Source: Verrucomicrobiales bacterium
GTDB taxonomy: Bacteria > Verrucomicrobiota > Verrucomicrobiia > Limisphaerales > UBA9464
NCBI GenBank assembly: GCA_027490985.1
Contig: JAIXXC010000228.1
Span: 1 to 58,250 of the forward strand
Reading direction: 5' to 3'
Length of the DNA stretch: 58,250 nucleotides
Made by a program: the position numbers and the translations under genes. The notes under the pieces were generated by a model that made no database searches, was not told where the DNA came from, and saw only the letters and a list, made by a program, of their open reading frames with translations. The stretch's first letter is position 1. Every line of letters starts with the position of its first letter. Shown here one piece after another: positions 1 through 9,323 of the stretch.

Positions 1-49
1 CAGGCTACGCTACGCCCCGAACCAAACGAGGGCCGGAAAATGGGGAAAC

Positions 50-70
50 ATCGTTTCAGTTGCAAACGAT
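50..70. other. Small hairpin in leading intergenic stretch
   Basis: The first 254 bases hold no convincing gene. The only structure I see besides the promoter-like motif near 214-242 is a perfect 7-bp inverted repeat (atcgttt / aaacgat) around a 7-base loop, in an AT-richer patch. It could end a gene lying to the left of the window, but there is no T-run after it. Confidence 0.25.
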
Positions 71-213
71 TTCTCCTGAAAAGTGAAAATCGCCCGATCC
101 CGAGAACGGCTTTCGGAACTCGTTTCACCCCCAGAAGCCCACGCCCCGACGGCCCGACGCCCCGACTCGCGGCCCGCAAACCGCCCGCCCCGGCATCGAC
201 TGCGTCGCATGGA

Positions 214-242
214 TTGACCTGCCGCCTTGCCCCCGGTATACC
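214..242 (+). promoter_or_regulatory. Putative sigma-70 promoter of the pseudopilin gene
   Basis: TTGACC, a 17-base spacer and TATACC lie just before the first gene. The hexamers match the -35 and -10 consensus at five and four positions. A transcript would start near base 249, only a few bases before the ATG at 255, so the message would be almost leaderless. This is assigned by motif only. Confidence 0.4.
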
Positions 243-254
243 CTAGGCCTGCCA

Positions 255-1106
<852 letters not shown>

Positions 1107-1135
1107 CCGACTCGCGTCTCACCACGCACCTCACG

Positions 1136-1159
1136 AAACGCCGCCACCTGGCGGCGTTT
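1136..1159 (+). terminator. Terminator hairpin after pseudopilin gene
   Basis: A perfect 10-bp stem (aaacgccgcc / ggcggcgttt) closes a 4-base loop 30 bases after the stop codon, followed by a pyrimidine-rich stretch. It ends only nine bases before the next start codon, so it may also occlude that start. Confidence 0.6.
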
Positions 1160-1168
1160 CTGCTTTCC

Positions 1169-2173
1169 ATGAATCCCCGGATCATCGCTTCCCTGGTCTT
1201 GATCGGTACTTGTGCCCTGTGGGCCTTCAGCTTTCCGCTGCTCAAGTCCATCGAGCAACTGGGCCAGCGCAACGCTCCGGGCAACGGCAGCCTGTTCCTC
1301 TCCACCCTCCTGGTGGCCTGCCGCTTCACGTGCGCCGCAGGACTGTTCCTGGTGGGCAATGCACTCCGGTGCCGATGGCGGCGATCACGGCCCAGCGCCG
1401 GAGCCCCGGAAACAGCCCGACTTTCCATCCGGCCCACGGCCCTCGAATGGCAGCAGGGGCTGGGCATCGGCCTTTTCGGTTCGCTCGGACTCATCCTCCA
1501 GATGGATGGACTGGCCTACACCGAAGGCTCCGTGTCGGCCTTCCTGACGCAGGGCTATGCGGTGTTGATCCCGATCTGGGTGACGATCACGGCCCGACGC
1601 CTGCCCGGTTGGACGGTCGTGGGCGCCTGCCTGCTGGTGGGGCTCGGGGCGGCCTTGCTCGCCGGAGTGAGCCCGGATCACCTGCACCTGGGCCGCGGCG
1701 AGTGGGAGACCCTCGCCGGTTCGGTGCTCTTCGCCGGACAGATCCTGTGGCTCGAACGTCCACGCTTCGCCGGCAACGATTCCATCCGGGCGACCACCGT
1801 GATGTTCGGCGCGATGGCGCTGACCGCCTGGCCCCTGGCCTTCGCTCTGGCACGGCATCCGGGCGACGTCGTCAAGGCGGTCCAGTCGAGCGAGATCGTC
1901 ACCCTCTTCGCGCTGCTGCTCTTCGGATGCACCCTGGCCACCTTCCCGCTGGCCAATCACTGGCAACCCAAGGTGAGCGCCACCCAGGCGGGGCTCCTCT
2001 ATTGCACCGAACCGGTGTTCACCAGCCTGGTGTGCCTGTTCGTACCCGGTTGGATCTCCCGGTCGACCGGCTTGACCTACCCCGACGAATCCGTGCACCT
2101 GCGATTGATCCTCGGAGGCTCGTGCATCCTGGCAGCCAATGTGTGGATCCTGCTGCGACCGCCCCGAAGCTGA
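1169..2173 (+). CDS. DMT/EamA-family membrane transporter
   Basis: A 334-aa inner-membrane protein of the drug/metabolite transporter superfamily (two EamA repeats, about ten membrane helices). The first helix carries the typical LVLIGTCALWAFSFPLLK pattern. The second half repeats the fold and ends with the family pattern in which helix 9 begins around TQAGLLYCTEPVFTSL. Members export or import small metabolites such as amino acids or their derivatives; the substrate cannot be read from sequence. An insert of about 30 polar residues follows helix 2. The gene starts just after a strong hairpin and converges with the next gene, whose stop codon lies nine bases away. Confidence 0.85.
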   Translation: MNPRIIASLVLIGTCALWAFSFPLLKSIEQLGQRNAPGNGSLFLSTLLVACRFTCAAGLFLVGNALRCRWRRSRPSAGAPETARLSIRPTALEWQQGLGIGLFGSLGLILQMDGLAYTEGSVSAFLTQGYAVLIPIWVTITARRLPGWTVVGACLLVGLGAALLAGVSPDHLHLGRGEWETLAGSVLFAGQILWLERPRFAGNDSIRATTVMFGAMALTAWPLAFALARHPGDVVKAVQSSEIVTLFALLLFGCTLATFPLANHWQPKVSATQAGLLYCTEPVFTSLVCLFVPGWISRSTGLTYPDESVHLRLILGGSCILAANVWILLRPPRS

Positions 2174-2181
2174 GGCGGTGC

Positions 2182-3048
2182 CTACTTCCAAGTCATTCGC
2201 GTGAAGACCGGGAAATGGTCGCTGGGCTGACGCCCCCCCGGGGTGAGATCCACCACCTCGGTCCAAGGCACGTCCGCCTCGCCCCGGTAGAGGATCCAAT
2301 CGATGCGGGCACTGTTGAAGGTGGACTGCCCGAAGCCGTTGAAGGAATTGAGTGTCTCGTTCTTCCGTTGGGCGGCCGAAAACCAGGAGTCGGTGAATCC
2401 GATGTCCTTGGTGAGCGCGTCATAGACGGTGTTGCGGGTGGCCACGGCGTTGAAGTCACCCATCAGGATCACCCGATCGGAAGGCGGCAGCTTGGCCAGG
2501 CGCTTCTGGATCAGCGCCGCCCCCTTCTCGCGGGCCGGTTGCAGCGCATGATCGAGATGGGTGTTCCAGAAATGAAACTCCTTGCCGGTCTGACGGTCGC
2601 GAAAGTGCACCGAGGTGACCATGCGCCGATTGGGGTTGCCCCAGGTCGACGACCCGATGACCTCCGGGGTGTCGCTCAGCCAGAAATGATCGTAGGCCAA
2701 CGGCTCGAAGCGTTCCCGCCGGTAGAAGATGGCCATGAACTCGCCGCGACTGCCCCCGTCCCGACCGGTGCCGATCCAATCGTATTCCGGCAGGTCCGAG
2801 GCCAGTTCCCGCAACTGGAAATACACTCCCTCCTGGGTGCCCATGAGGTCGGGGGCGTATTGCTTGAGGAGCGTCTTCATGGCCGGGCGGCGATCCGGCC
2901 ACGCCTCGGGCCCCTTCAGGGTCGCGTAGCGGAGATTGTAGGTCATCAAGCGCAGTTCAGCGCCCCCCTTGTCATCCCCGCGTTCGGCCAAAGCCGGCGC
3001 GGTGGCGATGAGGGGAAGGGCCGAGAGGAACCGGCGGCGGGAGTTCAT
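2182..3048 (-). CDS. Exported endonuclease/exonuclease/phosphatase-family protein
   Basis: About 288 aa if started at MNSRRRFL. This start places a twin-arginine signal (SRRRFLS) plus hydrophobic stretch at the N-terminus, so export folded through Tat is likely; the ORF track start lies 9 codons upstream. The mature part has the DNase I-like fold signatures: LMTYNLRY, GTQEG, a central WNTHLDH, the metal-binding MGDFNA and the C-terminal SDHFPV. These match the acidic and histidine residues that hold the catalytic metal in this superfamily. Substrates in the family range from nucleic acids to phosphodiesters and sphingomyelin, so substrate is unresolved. It sits tail-to-tail with the transporter gene. 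Confidence 0.88.
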   Translation of the reverse strand: MNSRRRFLSALPLIATAPALAERGDDKGGAELRLMTYNLRYATLKGPEAWPDRRPAMKTLLKQYAPDLMGTQEGVYFQLRELASDLPEYDWIGTGRDGGSRGEFMAIFYRRERFEPLAYDHFWLSDTPEVIGSSTWGNPNRRMVTSVHFRDRQTGKEFHFWNTHLDHALQPAREKGAALIQKRLAKLPPSDRVILMGDFNAVATRNTVYDALTKDIGFTDSWFSAAQRKNETLNSFNGFGQSTFNSARIDWILYRGEADVPWTEVVDLTPGGRQPSDHFPVFTRMTWK

Positions 3049-3168
3049 GCCTCCAGAAACTACGCCCACGGCCAAACCTCAAGCAAAAGCAGGGTGGACC
3101 CGAAACCGGCAACCTCACCCCGGCCCTGCTGTTCAGGCCCATGTTCAGCCCCACGGGTGCGGTCCGCC

Positions 3169-5775
3169 TTACCGGGGCTTTTCGAGCAGGCTCTCGCGGA
3201 TGCGCCGGGCTCGCTGAGACCAGGGGGCCGACACGGCCGGCAATTCGCGGGCGACGTGCTCGTACAGCCCGGCCGCCTCTCCGGTGCGTCCGAGGCGCTC
3301 CAGAATCTCCCCGGTGGCGCGGGCCGCCTCGGCCAGCAGATCGGCCGACATCGTCTCCCCGGGCAGCAGGACCTTGCCCAGAGCGACATCGAGGCCCGCC
3401 TGGATGGCCCGCTCGAGGTATTCGCCCGATTCGGATCCGCTGCGCAGTTCGGCCATCTTGCGATTCACCGCGGCGTATCCCAACCACGCCCGGCAACGGG
3501 TTTCGACCCCGGCTCCCGGCAGCTTGGCCGACCGCTGGTACAATTCGGCGGCCCGGGTGTAATCGGCCGGATTGAGGGTGCTGAGCTGGAAGTGACAATT
3601 GCCCATCATCCCCAGGGCCGGAGCCAGATAGGGACTGTTGGTGAATTCGAGAACGCGCGAAAAGGCCTCCAAAGCCAACCGATAGCGCGACAACGGATCG
3701 GCGCCCGATTCGACGGGCTTGGATTGGAGAAGTTCTCCGTAATGGAACAGGGCGGCCGACTGGATCTCCGGCGGGGCCGCCTTGTCGTTGATCAATTCGC
3801 GGAAGTGCTCGGCGGCCGAATCGAAGTTCTGGAGTTTGCGCCCCGCCTCGGCGGCCCAGATCTTGGCCCGATACCAGGTTTCGCCCCGAGCCGCCCGGAC
3901 GGTGGCGTTGGTCAGGATGGCGGCGCTGGCCTGGCCCGCTTGAAGGTAATCCTGCTGCTCGAAGAACCGGCCGGCCAGCCACAGCTGGGCCGACAGGGTT
4001 CCCGGGTCGGTCGGGTTCTTGGCCGCCAATTCGGAGAACTGCACCATGGCTGCGGCCGGATCTCCGGACCGCGACAGGGCATAGGCCAGATGGAATCCCG
4101 CACGCACCGCCCCCGGGTGCTGCGGATGAGCCGCGAGCCAGCGCCGCAGTTCCGCGACCGAATCGGACCACCGCTCGTCGTGCAACCCGAGCATGGCCAG
4201 TTCGAGCTCCACTTCGGGGCGGACGGCGCTGTCGGGAAACCCCTTGAGGTAGTCCTGGAGCAGTCCACGCCCCAGTTCACCGGCTCCCTGACGGGCCAAC
4301 GACGACCCCAACCACAGGGCGCTGCGTCCGGCACGGAGGGACGCCCGGGGCAAGGTCAGCAGACGCCGAAGGGCCGCTTCGCCAGCCGGCGCGTTGGAAC
4401 TGGCGATGGCCGACACGACGACCTGCTCGAGGGCCATGGGCATCCAGGCATCCCGTTCCACCGGGACCTCGGCGACCCGGTCGACCAACTCCAGATAGCC
4501 CTTGAGGGCCTGAGGCGCGTCTCCGAGCCAGGCCGCGGCATCGGAAGCCTTGTACCGCGCCACCAACCCGTCGGCTGAAGCGGCCGGCAGGAGCCCCATC
4601 GCGGCCTGGAAGCCGGTCAAGGCCTGCGACATCGCAGTCTTGGACTGGGTAGCGAGCGCCTCCTCCCATCGGCACCAGGCCAGGGTCAGGGCGACCGTCC
4701 CGCGCACTTCGGGAGGCGGATTGAGCGCCGCGGCCTTCTCGAGTTCGGCCACGGCCCGGAGGAGGCTGGCATTGGATTCGATCCCGGCGGAGGCGACCCG
4801 ATTGGTGGCGTGACGACCGAGATGCTCGCGCAGGTGGATCTGCCCCAGACGCAGTCTCAAGACGCTGGCGGAGGGGTCTTCAGCCAAGCCCGAAGCGATC
4901 CCCTCGAGGCGTTCGCGAGCCAGGGCCACCTGTCCTTGCGACACCCACCAGTCGCTGAGTTGCGTGACCGCATCGATCCGGAACGACGCCGGAACCGACG
5001 GGGTCAGATTCTCCTCGAGAGCCGTCACGGCCCTGGCCCCCTGTCCCGAGGCCAGGAGCAGTCGCCCGAGGAGGGCGGACGATTCGGGACGTCGCCCGGC
5101 CAAACCCTCCGCGTCGGACAAGCGCCGGAGCTGCTCGGCGGCGGCCAAGGCCTGATCGCCCTGACGGCCGGCTTCGAGGATGCGCACCTCGAGTCGTAAG
5201 CGGTCCCACTGGGCACCGGGAGTCCGGGCGTAGGGCGTCGCAGCCGTCACGGCCACCCGGGCCTGGCTCCAGTTCCCGGAATCGAGGTGGGCCTGCGCGG
5301 CCAGCATCGAGCCGCTCCACAGCAGGTCGGCGGGCTTGCCTTGGGCCAGAGCACCCCGGAACGGCCCATCGGGCTGATCAAGAAGAGACGCGGCCTCTTT
5401 GGCCTGACCCGATCGGGCCAACGACTCGGCCTGTCGGATCGAGGCATGGAGGGTCAAGTCCGATCCGGGAAACCGCGACAGGTACAAGGCGAAAGTCTTC
5501 TGCGCTGCGGCATGATCCCCCCGCCCCGCCTCGGCTTCGCCCTGGGCATACAGGGCCCGGCGCGAGGCCTCGGCCTTCAGGCCCGAATCCGGGAACTGGG
5601 TGGCGAAGGCTTGGAACTCCTCGGCCGCCCGGGCATAGGCCCCGATCGAGAAGGAGCGGAGCGCGGCGTGGAAGGCCACCTGATCCGGCCCGTCGGCCGC
5701 GAAGACCGAGAAAGCCACCACGGCTCCGGCCAACCCGCCCCACCTCCGCCTGGATTCCTCGCGCAACCAACGCAT
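3169..5775 (-). CDS. Large exported tetratricopeptide-repeat protein
   Basis: An 868-aa protein made almost wholly of TPR-type helical hairpins, with repeated patterns such as GAYARAAEEFQAFATQFPDS and GDPAAAMVQFSELAAKNP spaced about 34 residues apart. The N-terminus has a hydrophobic stretch (AGAVVAFSVFAADGPD) fitting a signal peptide, so it probably works in the periplasm as a scaffold, in the manner of YbgF/CpoB or BamD-like TPR proteins. No catalytic domain is visible. It is divergent from the FIST gene, with 111 bases between the two starts. The product and partners are unknown. Confidence 0.85.
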   Translation of the reverse strand: MRWLREESRRRWGGLAGAVVAFSVFAADGPDQVAFHAALRSFSIGAYARAAEEFQAFATQFPDSGLKAEASRRALYAQGEAEAGRGDHAAAQKTFALYLSRFPGSDLTLHASIRQAESLARSGQAKEAASLLDQPDGPFRGALAQGKPADLLWSGSMLAAQAHLDSGNWSQARVAVTAATPYARTPGAQWDRLRLEVRILEAGRQGDQALAAAEQLRRLSDAEGLAGRRPESSALLGRLLLASGQGARAVTALEENLTPSVPASFRIDAVTQLSDWWVSQGQVALARERLEGIASGLAEDPSASVLRLRLGQIHLREHLGRHATNRVASAGIESNASLLRAVAELEKAAALNPPPEVRGTVALTLAWCRWEEALATQSKTAMSQALTGFQAAMGLLPAASADGLVARYKASDAAAWLGDAPQALKGYLELVDRVAEVPVERDAWMPMALEQVVVSAIASSNAPAGEAALRRLLTLPRASLRAGRSALWLGSSLARQGAGELGRGLLQDYLKGFPDSAVRPEVELELAMLGLHDERWSDSVAELRRWLAAHPQHPGAVRAGFHLAYALSRSGDPAAAMVQFSELAAKNPTDPGTLSAQLWLAGRFFEQQDYLQAGQASAAILTNATVRAARGETWYRAKIWAAEAGRKLQNFDSAAEHFRELINDKAAPPEIQSAALFHYGELLQSKPVESGADPLSRYRLALEAFSRVLEFTNSPYLAPALGMMGNCHFQLSTLNPADYTRAAELYQRSAKLPGAGVETRCRAWLGYAAVNRKMAELRSGSESGEYLERAIQAGLDVALGKVLLPGETMSADLLAEAARATGEILERLGRTGEAAGLYEHVARELPAVSAPWSQRARRIRESLLEKPR

Positions 5776-5886
5776 CGGCCCACTCTCCGGACCTCACCCT
5801 TGTCGGGCAAGCGGAGACCCACGGGTCCGGGGAATCGAAAAAAAGAGGGCCCTTCCCGATTTCGCGCCAGAGGCTATCGTCGTGAC

Positions 5887-7092
5887 ATGCAGTTCAGTCA
5901 CGGCGCCACGGGAGTCTGGAAAGGGGGCTGGGATGAAGCGGGGATCACCCGCTGGGCCACTGCCTTGCGCCAGCAATTGACCCCGCCCGGCGTGACCCTC
6001 GGATTGGTGTTCATGGCCCCTTCGCTCTTCTCCCATGCCGAAGAGGTTCTGGAGATCCTGCGGGTGCACGGGCGCATCCCTTGTCTGGTGGGCTGCTCCG
6101 GCGTCGGCCTGGTTTCCGGGGGCGACGAATTCGAAGAGGGGGCCGATCTGGTGCTCGGACTCCATCGGCTGCCGGGCGCCACCCTGAAAGCCTTCCATTT
6201 CGACAACGACGAGATCGATGCCACCGAAGACGCCGCGGCGTGGATCCAAAAGACCGGCCTGTCGGCCGACCAAGTCAACGGCTGGCTCGTCTTCGCCAGC
6301 CCCTTCGACCTGAACGGCGAAGTGTGGCTGCGGAACTGGAACAAGGCCTATCCCGGCATTCCCGCCATCGGCGGGTTGGCCAGCGGCGACTTCTCGGCCC
6401 AGCAAAGTCAGGTGTACCTCGATGGGGCCGTGCACGAACACGGGTTGGTGGCCGTGGCCCTCACCGGCGACGTGACCCTCGAGACCGTGGTGTCGCAAGG
6501 CTGCACGCCGATCGGCGACAGTTGGACGATCACACGGGCCGAGCGGAACTTCATCCTCGGCATCGCCAACCGTCCGGCCTACTCGGTTCTCATGGAGACC
6601 TTCGAAGGGCTGAGCCCGGAGGAGCGCAAGAAGAGCCAGAACAACCTCTTCGTCGGACTGGCCATCGACGAGTACCGCGAGGAGTTGCACTGCGGCGACT
6701 TCCTGGTCCGCAACCTGTTGGGGGGCGATCCCAAGAATGGGGCCCTGGCCGTCGGAGCCTATCCCCGGGCCGGACAGACCCTCCAATTCCAACGGCGCGA
6801 CTCGGAGACCGCCGACGCGGAACTGTCGGCCCTGCTGGCCCGGGCCCGCACCGATCTGGCCGGGCGACCGATCTATGGCGGGTGCCTCACGGTGTGCAAC
6901 GGTCGGGGCTCCCGGTTGTTCGGCGTGCCCAACCACGATGCGGGGCTGGTCCAGGAGCAACTCGGCCCCGTGGCCATCACCGGTTTTTTCGGCCACGGAG
7001 AGTTGGGTCCGGTGGCCCGGCAGAACTTCCTGCACGGCTACACCGCCTCGCTCGGTCTCTTCGTGCCCAAGTCGCCCCTCCGCCCCGGATGA
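5887..7092 (+). CDS. FIST N/C-domain sensory protein
   Basis: A 401-aa protein with a FIST_N domain (roughly residues 25-215) and a FIST_C domain (roughly 215-370). FIST-type features are the glycine-rich LVGCSGVGLVSGG near residue 65, the central GGLASGDFS, and a C-terminal block ending GFFGHGELGPV. FIST domains are thought to bind small ligands and usually occur beside or fused to signalling proteins; here the protein stands alone with no kinase, receiver or GGDEF domain nearby. The ORF track extends it 200 codons upstream across the start of the TPR gene. I chose the ATG at 5887 (MQFSHGATGVW) because family members begin just before this motif. Confidence 0.85.
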   Translation: MQFSHGATGVWKGGWDEAGITRWATALRQQLTPPGVTLGLVFMAPSLFSHAEEVLEILRVHGRIPCLVGCSGVGLVSGGDEFEEGADLVLGLHRLPGATLKAFHFDNDEIDATEDAAAWIQKTGLSADQVNGWLVFASPFDLNGEVWLRNWNKAYPGIPAIGGLASGDFSAQQSQVYLDGAVHEHGLVAVALTGDVTLETVVSQGCTPIGDSWTITRAERNFILGIANRPAYSVLMETFEGLSPEERKKSQNNLFVGLAIDEYREELHCGDFLVRNLLGGDPKNGALAVGAYPRAGQTLQFQRRDSETADAELSALLARARTDLAGRPIYGGCLTVCNGRGSRLFGVPNHDAGLVQEQLGPVAITGFFGHGELGPVARQNFLHGYTASLGLFVPKSPLRPG

Positions 7093-7208
7093 GCCGCCCG
7101 CCCACCCCGGATGCTGCGAGGCTTTTCCCTGCCCGACCCCGGGAGTTGCCACAACCGCCCCGACTCTGCCTTCATCTGCGTCCATCTGCAGCCAATCCCG
7201 ATTTCTGA

Positions 7209-9206
7209 ATGAACGACGAACAACAACCCCAGTTTGAATCCGCGAAGTCCGAGGTTCAACGCAAGACGCTGGACCAGCGCGAGCAGATGAATGAACTGAT
7301 GCGCCTGCGTCACTCCTGCGCGCACATCCTGGCGACAGCGGTCCTGCGGCTCTGGCCCGATGCGTTGTTGGACATCGGACCGCCCACCGAAGAGGGCTTC
7401 TACTACGACTTCGAACTGAAGCACCGCTTCACCCCAGACGATTTCCCGAAGATCGAGGAGGAGATGCGCAAGGTCACCAAGGAGAACCAGGTCTTCGAGA
7501 AGTCGATCAAGACCCGCGAGGAGGCGCTGGCCTACTTCCAAGGCAAGGGCCAGACCTTCAAGGTCCAGCGCCTGGGCGACATCCCCGAGGGCGAGCCCAT
7601 CAGCTTCTTCCAGAACGGCGAGTTCGTGGACCTCTGCGCCGGCCCCCATGTGATGCGCACGGGGAACGTGAAGCCCGGCGGCATCAAGCTGCTCAAGGTC
7701 GCCAGCGCGTATTTCCGCGGCAACGAGAAGAACCCCCAGCTCCAGCGCCTGTACGGAACGGCCTTCAAGAACAAGGAGGAGTTGGACACCTGGCTCAAAA
7801 TGCAGGAGGAGGCCCGCAAGCGCGACCACCGGAAGATCGGCGCCGAGATGGGGCTCTTCGCCATGGACGCCGAGTACGTCGGGCCCGGCCTGCCGCTGTG
7901 GCTGCCCAAGGGCACGGTGCTGGTCGAGGAGTTGGAGCGTCTGGCCAAGGAGACCGAGTTCCAGGCCGGCTATGTGCGCGTGAAGACCCCGCACCTGGCC
8001 AAGGAGAAGATGTACAAGACCTCCGGCCACCTGCCGTATTACGCCGAGTCGATGTTCCCCCCGATGGAAATGCTCGAGGAGGACGAACGCCAGAAGCGCG
8101 ACGATCTGATGGAGCGTCGCGCCGACCTCATCCAACTCGCCGAAGGCATGGGCAAGGCGATCGCACCGAACCCCAGCGGCTACACCGAGGAGCAGGTGCG
8201 CCGTGACATCCAAAAACTGGAGTCCGAGATCACCCTGTTGGGCGGTCGGTATTACCTCAAGGCGATGAACTGCCCGCATCACCACCGCATCTTTGCGGCG
8301 GAACCGCGCAGCTACCGTGACCTCCCCCTGCGCTTGGCCGAGTACGGCACCTGCTACCGCTACGAGCAATCGGGTGAACTGTTCGGGCTCATGCGCGTGC
8401 GCAGCATGAACATGAACGACGCCCACCTGTACTGCACGGCCGAGCAGTTCGCCGAGGAGTTCCGGGCGGTCAACGACATGTACCTGAAGTACTTCAAGAT
8501 CTTCGGGCTCGACCGCTACCAGATGCGCTTCAGCACCCACGACCCGTTACGCCTGGGGCAGAAGTTCGTCAACGAGCCTGAACTCTGGAAGAAGACCGAG
8601 GACATGGTCCGCCAGGTGCTCATCGAGTCGGGCATCAACTACGTGGAAGTGGCCAACGAGGCGGCGTTCTACGGACCCAAGATCGACGTGCAGGTCTGGA
8701 GTGCCATCGGCCGCGAGTTCACCATCGCCACCAATCAGGTCGATTTCGCCGTGCCTGCCCGCTTCGGGCTCACCTACCGCGACCGCGACAACACCGAGAA
8801 GACCCCGCTGTGCATCCATCGCGCCCCGCTGGGAACCCACGAGCGCTTCATCGGCTTCCTCATCGAGCATTACGCCGGCAACTTCCCGTTGTGGCTCGCG
8901 CCGGAGCAGGTCCGGGTGCTCACCCTCAATGACGAGGCGCCCCTGGTGGAGTACGCCAAGTCGATCACCGCCGAACTCCGTGCCCAGTTCGTGCGGGTGG
9001 AGGGCGACTGGAGCGCCAATCCGGTGAAGGCCAAGATCGCCGACGCCGAGACGGCCAAGGTGCACACCATGCTGGTGGTGGGTCAGCGCGACCTGGAGGC
9101 TGGAGCCGTCAGCGTCCGCCTGCATGGCAAGGGCAATGTGGGTGCCAAACCGCGTGCCGAGGTGATCGCCGACCTGCTGGCCTCCATCCGCGAACGCCGC
9201 GCCTGA
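7209..9206 (+). CDS. thrS: Threonyl-tRNA synthetase, form without TGS domain
   Basis: This 665-aa class II synthetase charges tRNA-Thr. The editing domain is present, with HSCAHILA (the HxxxH motif) near residue 34, DLCAGPH and RLYGTAF. The catalytic core has the zinc cysteine in MNCPHH and the zinc histidines in NDAHLYC and CIHRAPLG, the motif 3 arginine in THERF, and an anticodon-binding domain from WLAPEQVRVL onward. Two features are odd. The usual N-terminal TGS domain is missing, with only about 30 polar residues before the editing domain. About 60 charged residues are also inserted between YYAESMF and the MNCP motif. No T-box-like leader is visible in the 116 bases upstream. Confidence 0.97.
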   Translation: MNDEQQPQFESAKSEVQRKTLDQREQMNELMRLRHSCAHILATAVLRLWPDALLDIGPPTEEGFYYDFELKHRFTPDDFPKIEEEMRKVTKENQVFEKSIKTREEALAYFQGKGQTFKVQRLGDIPEGEPISFFQNGEFVDLCAGPHVMRTGNVKPGGIKLLKVASAYFRGNEKNPQLQRLYGTAFKNKEELDTWLKMQEEARKRDHRKIGAEMGLFAMDAEYVGPGLPLWLPKGTVLVEELERLAKETEFQAGYVRVKTPHLAKEKMYKTSGHLPYYAESMFPPMEMLEEDERQKRDDLMERRADLIQLAEGMGKAIAPNPSGYTEEQVRRDIQKLESEITLLGGRYYLKAMNCPHHHRIFAAEPRSYRDLPLRLAEYGTCYRYEQSGELFGLMRVRSMNMNDAHLYCTAEQFAEEFRAVNDMYLKYFKIFGLDRYQMRFSTHDPLRLGQKFVNEPELWKKTEDMVRQVLIESGINYVEVANEAAFYGPKIDVQVWSAIGREFTIATNQVDFAVPARFGLTYRDRDNTEKTPLCIHRAPLGTHERFIGFLIEHYAGNFPLWLAPEQVRVLTLNDEAPLVEYAKSITAELRAQFVRVEGDWSANPVKAKIADAETAKVHTMLVVGQRDLEAGAVSVRLHGKGNVGAKPRAEVIADLLASIRERRA

Positions 9207-9223
9207 ACGCCGGCCCCCCGTCG

Positions 9224-9259
9224 CTTCCGGAGTCTCCGCCTGGGTGGAGGCTCCGGAAG
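9224..9259 (+). terminator. Likely terminator after thrS
   Basis: A long hairpin starts 18 bases after the thrS stop. Its arms are cttccggagtctccgcc and a near-perfect complement (two G-T pairs), giving about 15 bp around a small loop. There is no T-run, so if it terminates it is of the T-poor type seen in GC-rich genomes. Confidence 0.45.
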
Positions 9260-9323
9260 GCCCCGATGAATCCTCCGGCGGGATCCTTGACCCCGCCCCG
9301 CCGCGCCCCATCCTCCCGGCCCG

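Noticed and set aside
5287-5886. N-terminal 200 codons of the FIST ORF in the track
   Set aside because: They overlap the start of the TPR gene antisense and do not resemble FIST proteins; the internal ATG at 5887 fits the family.
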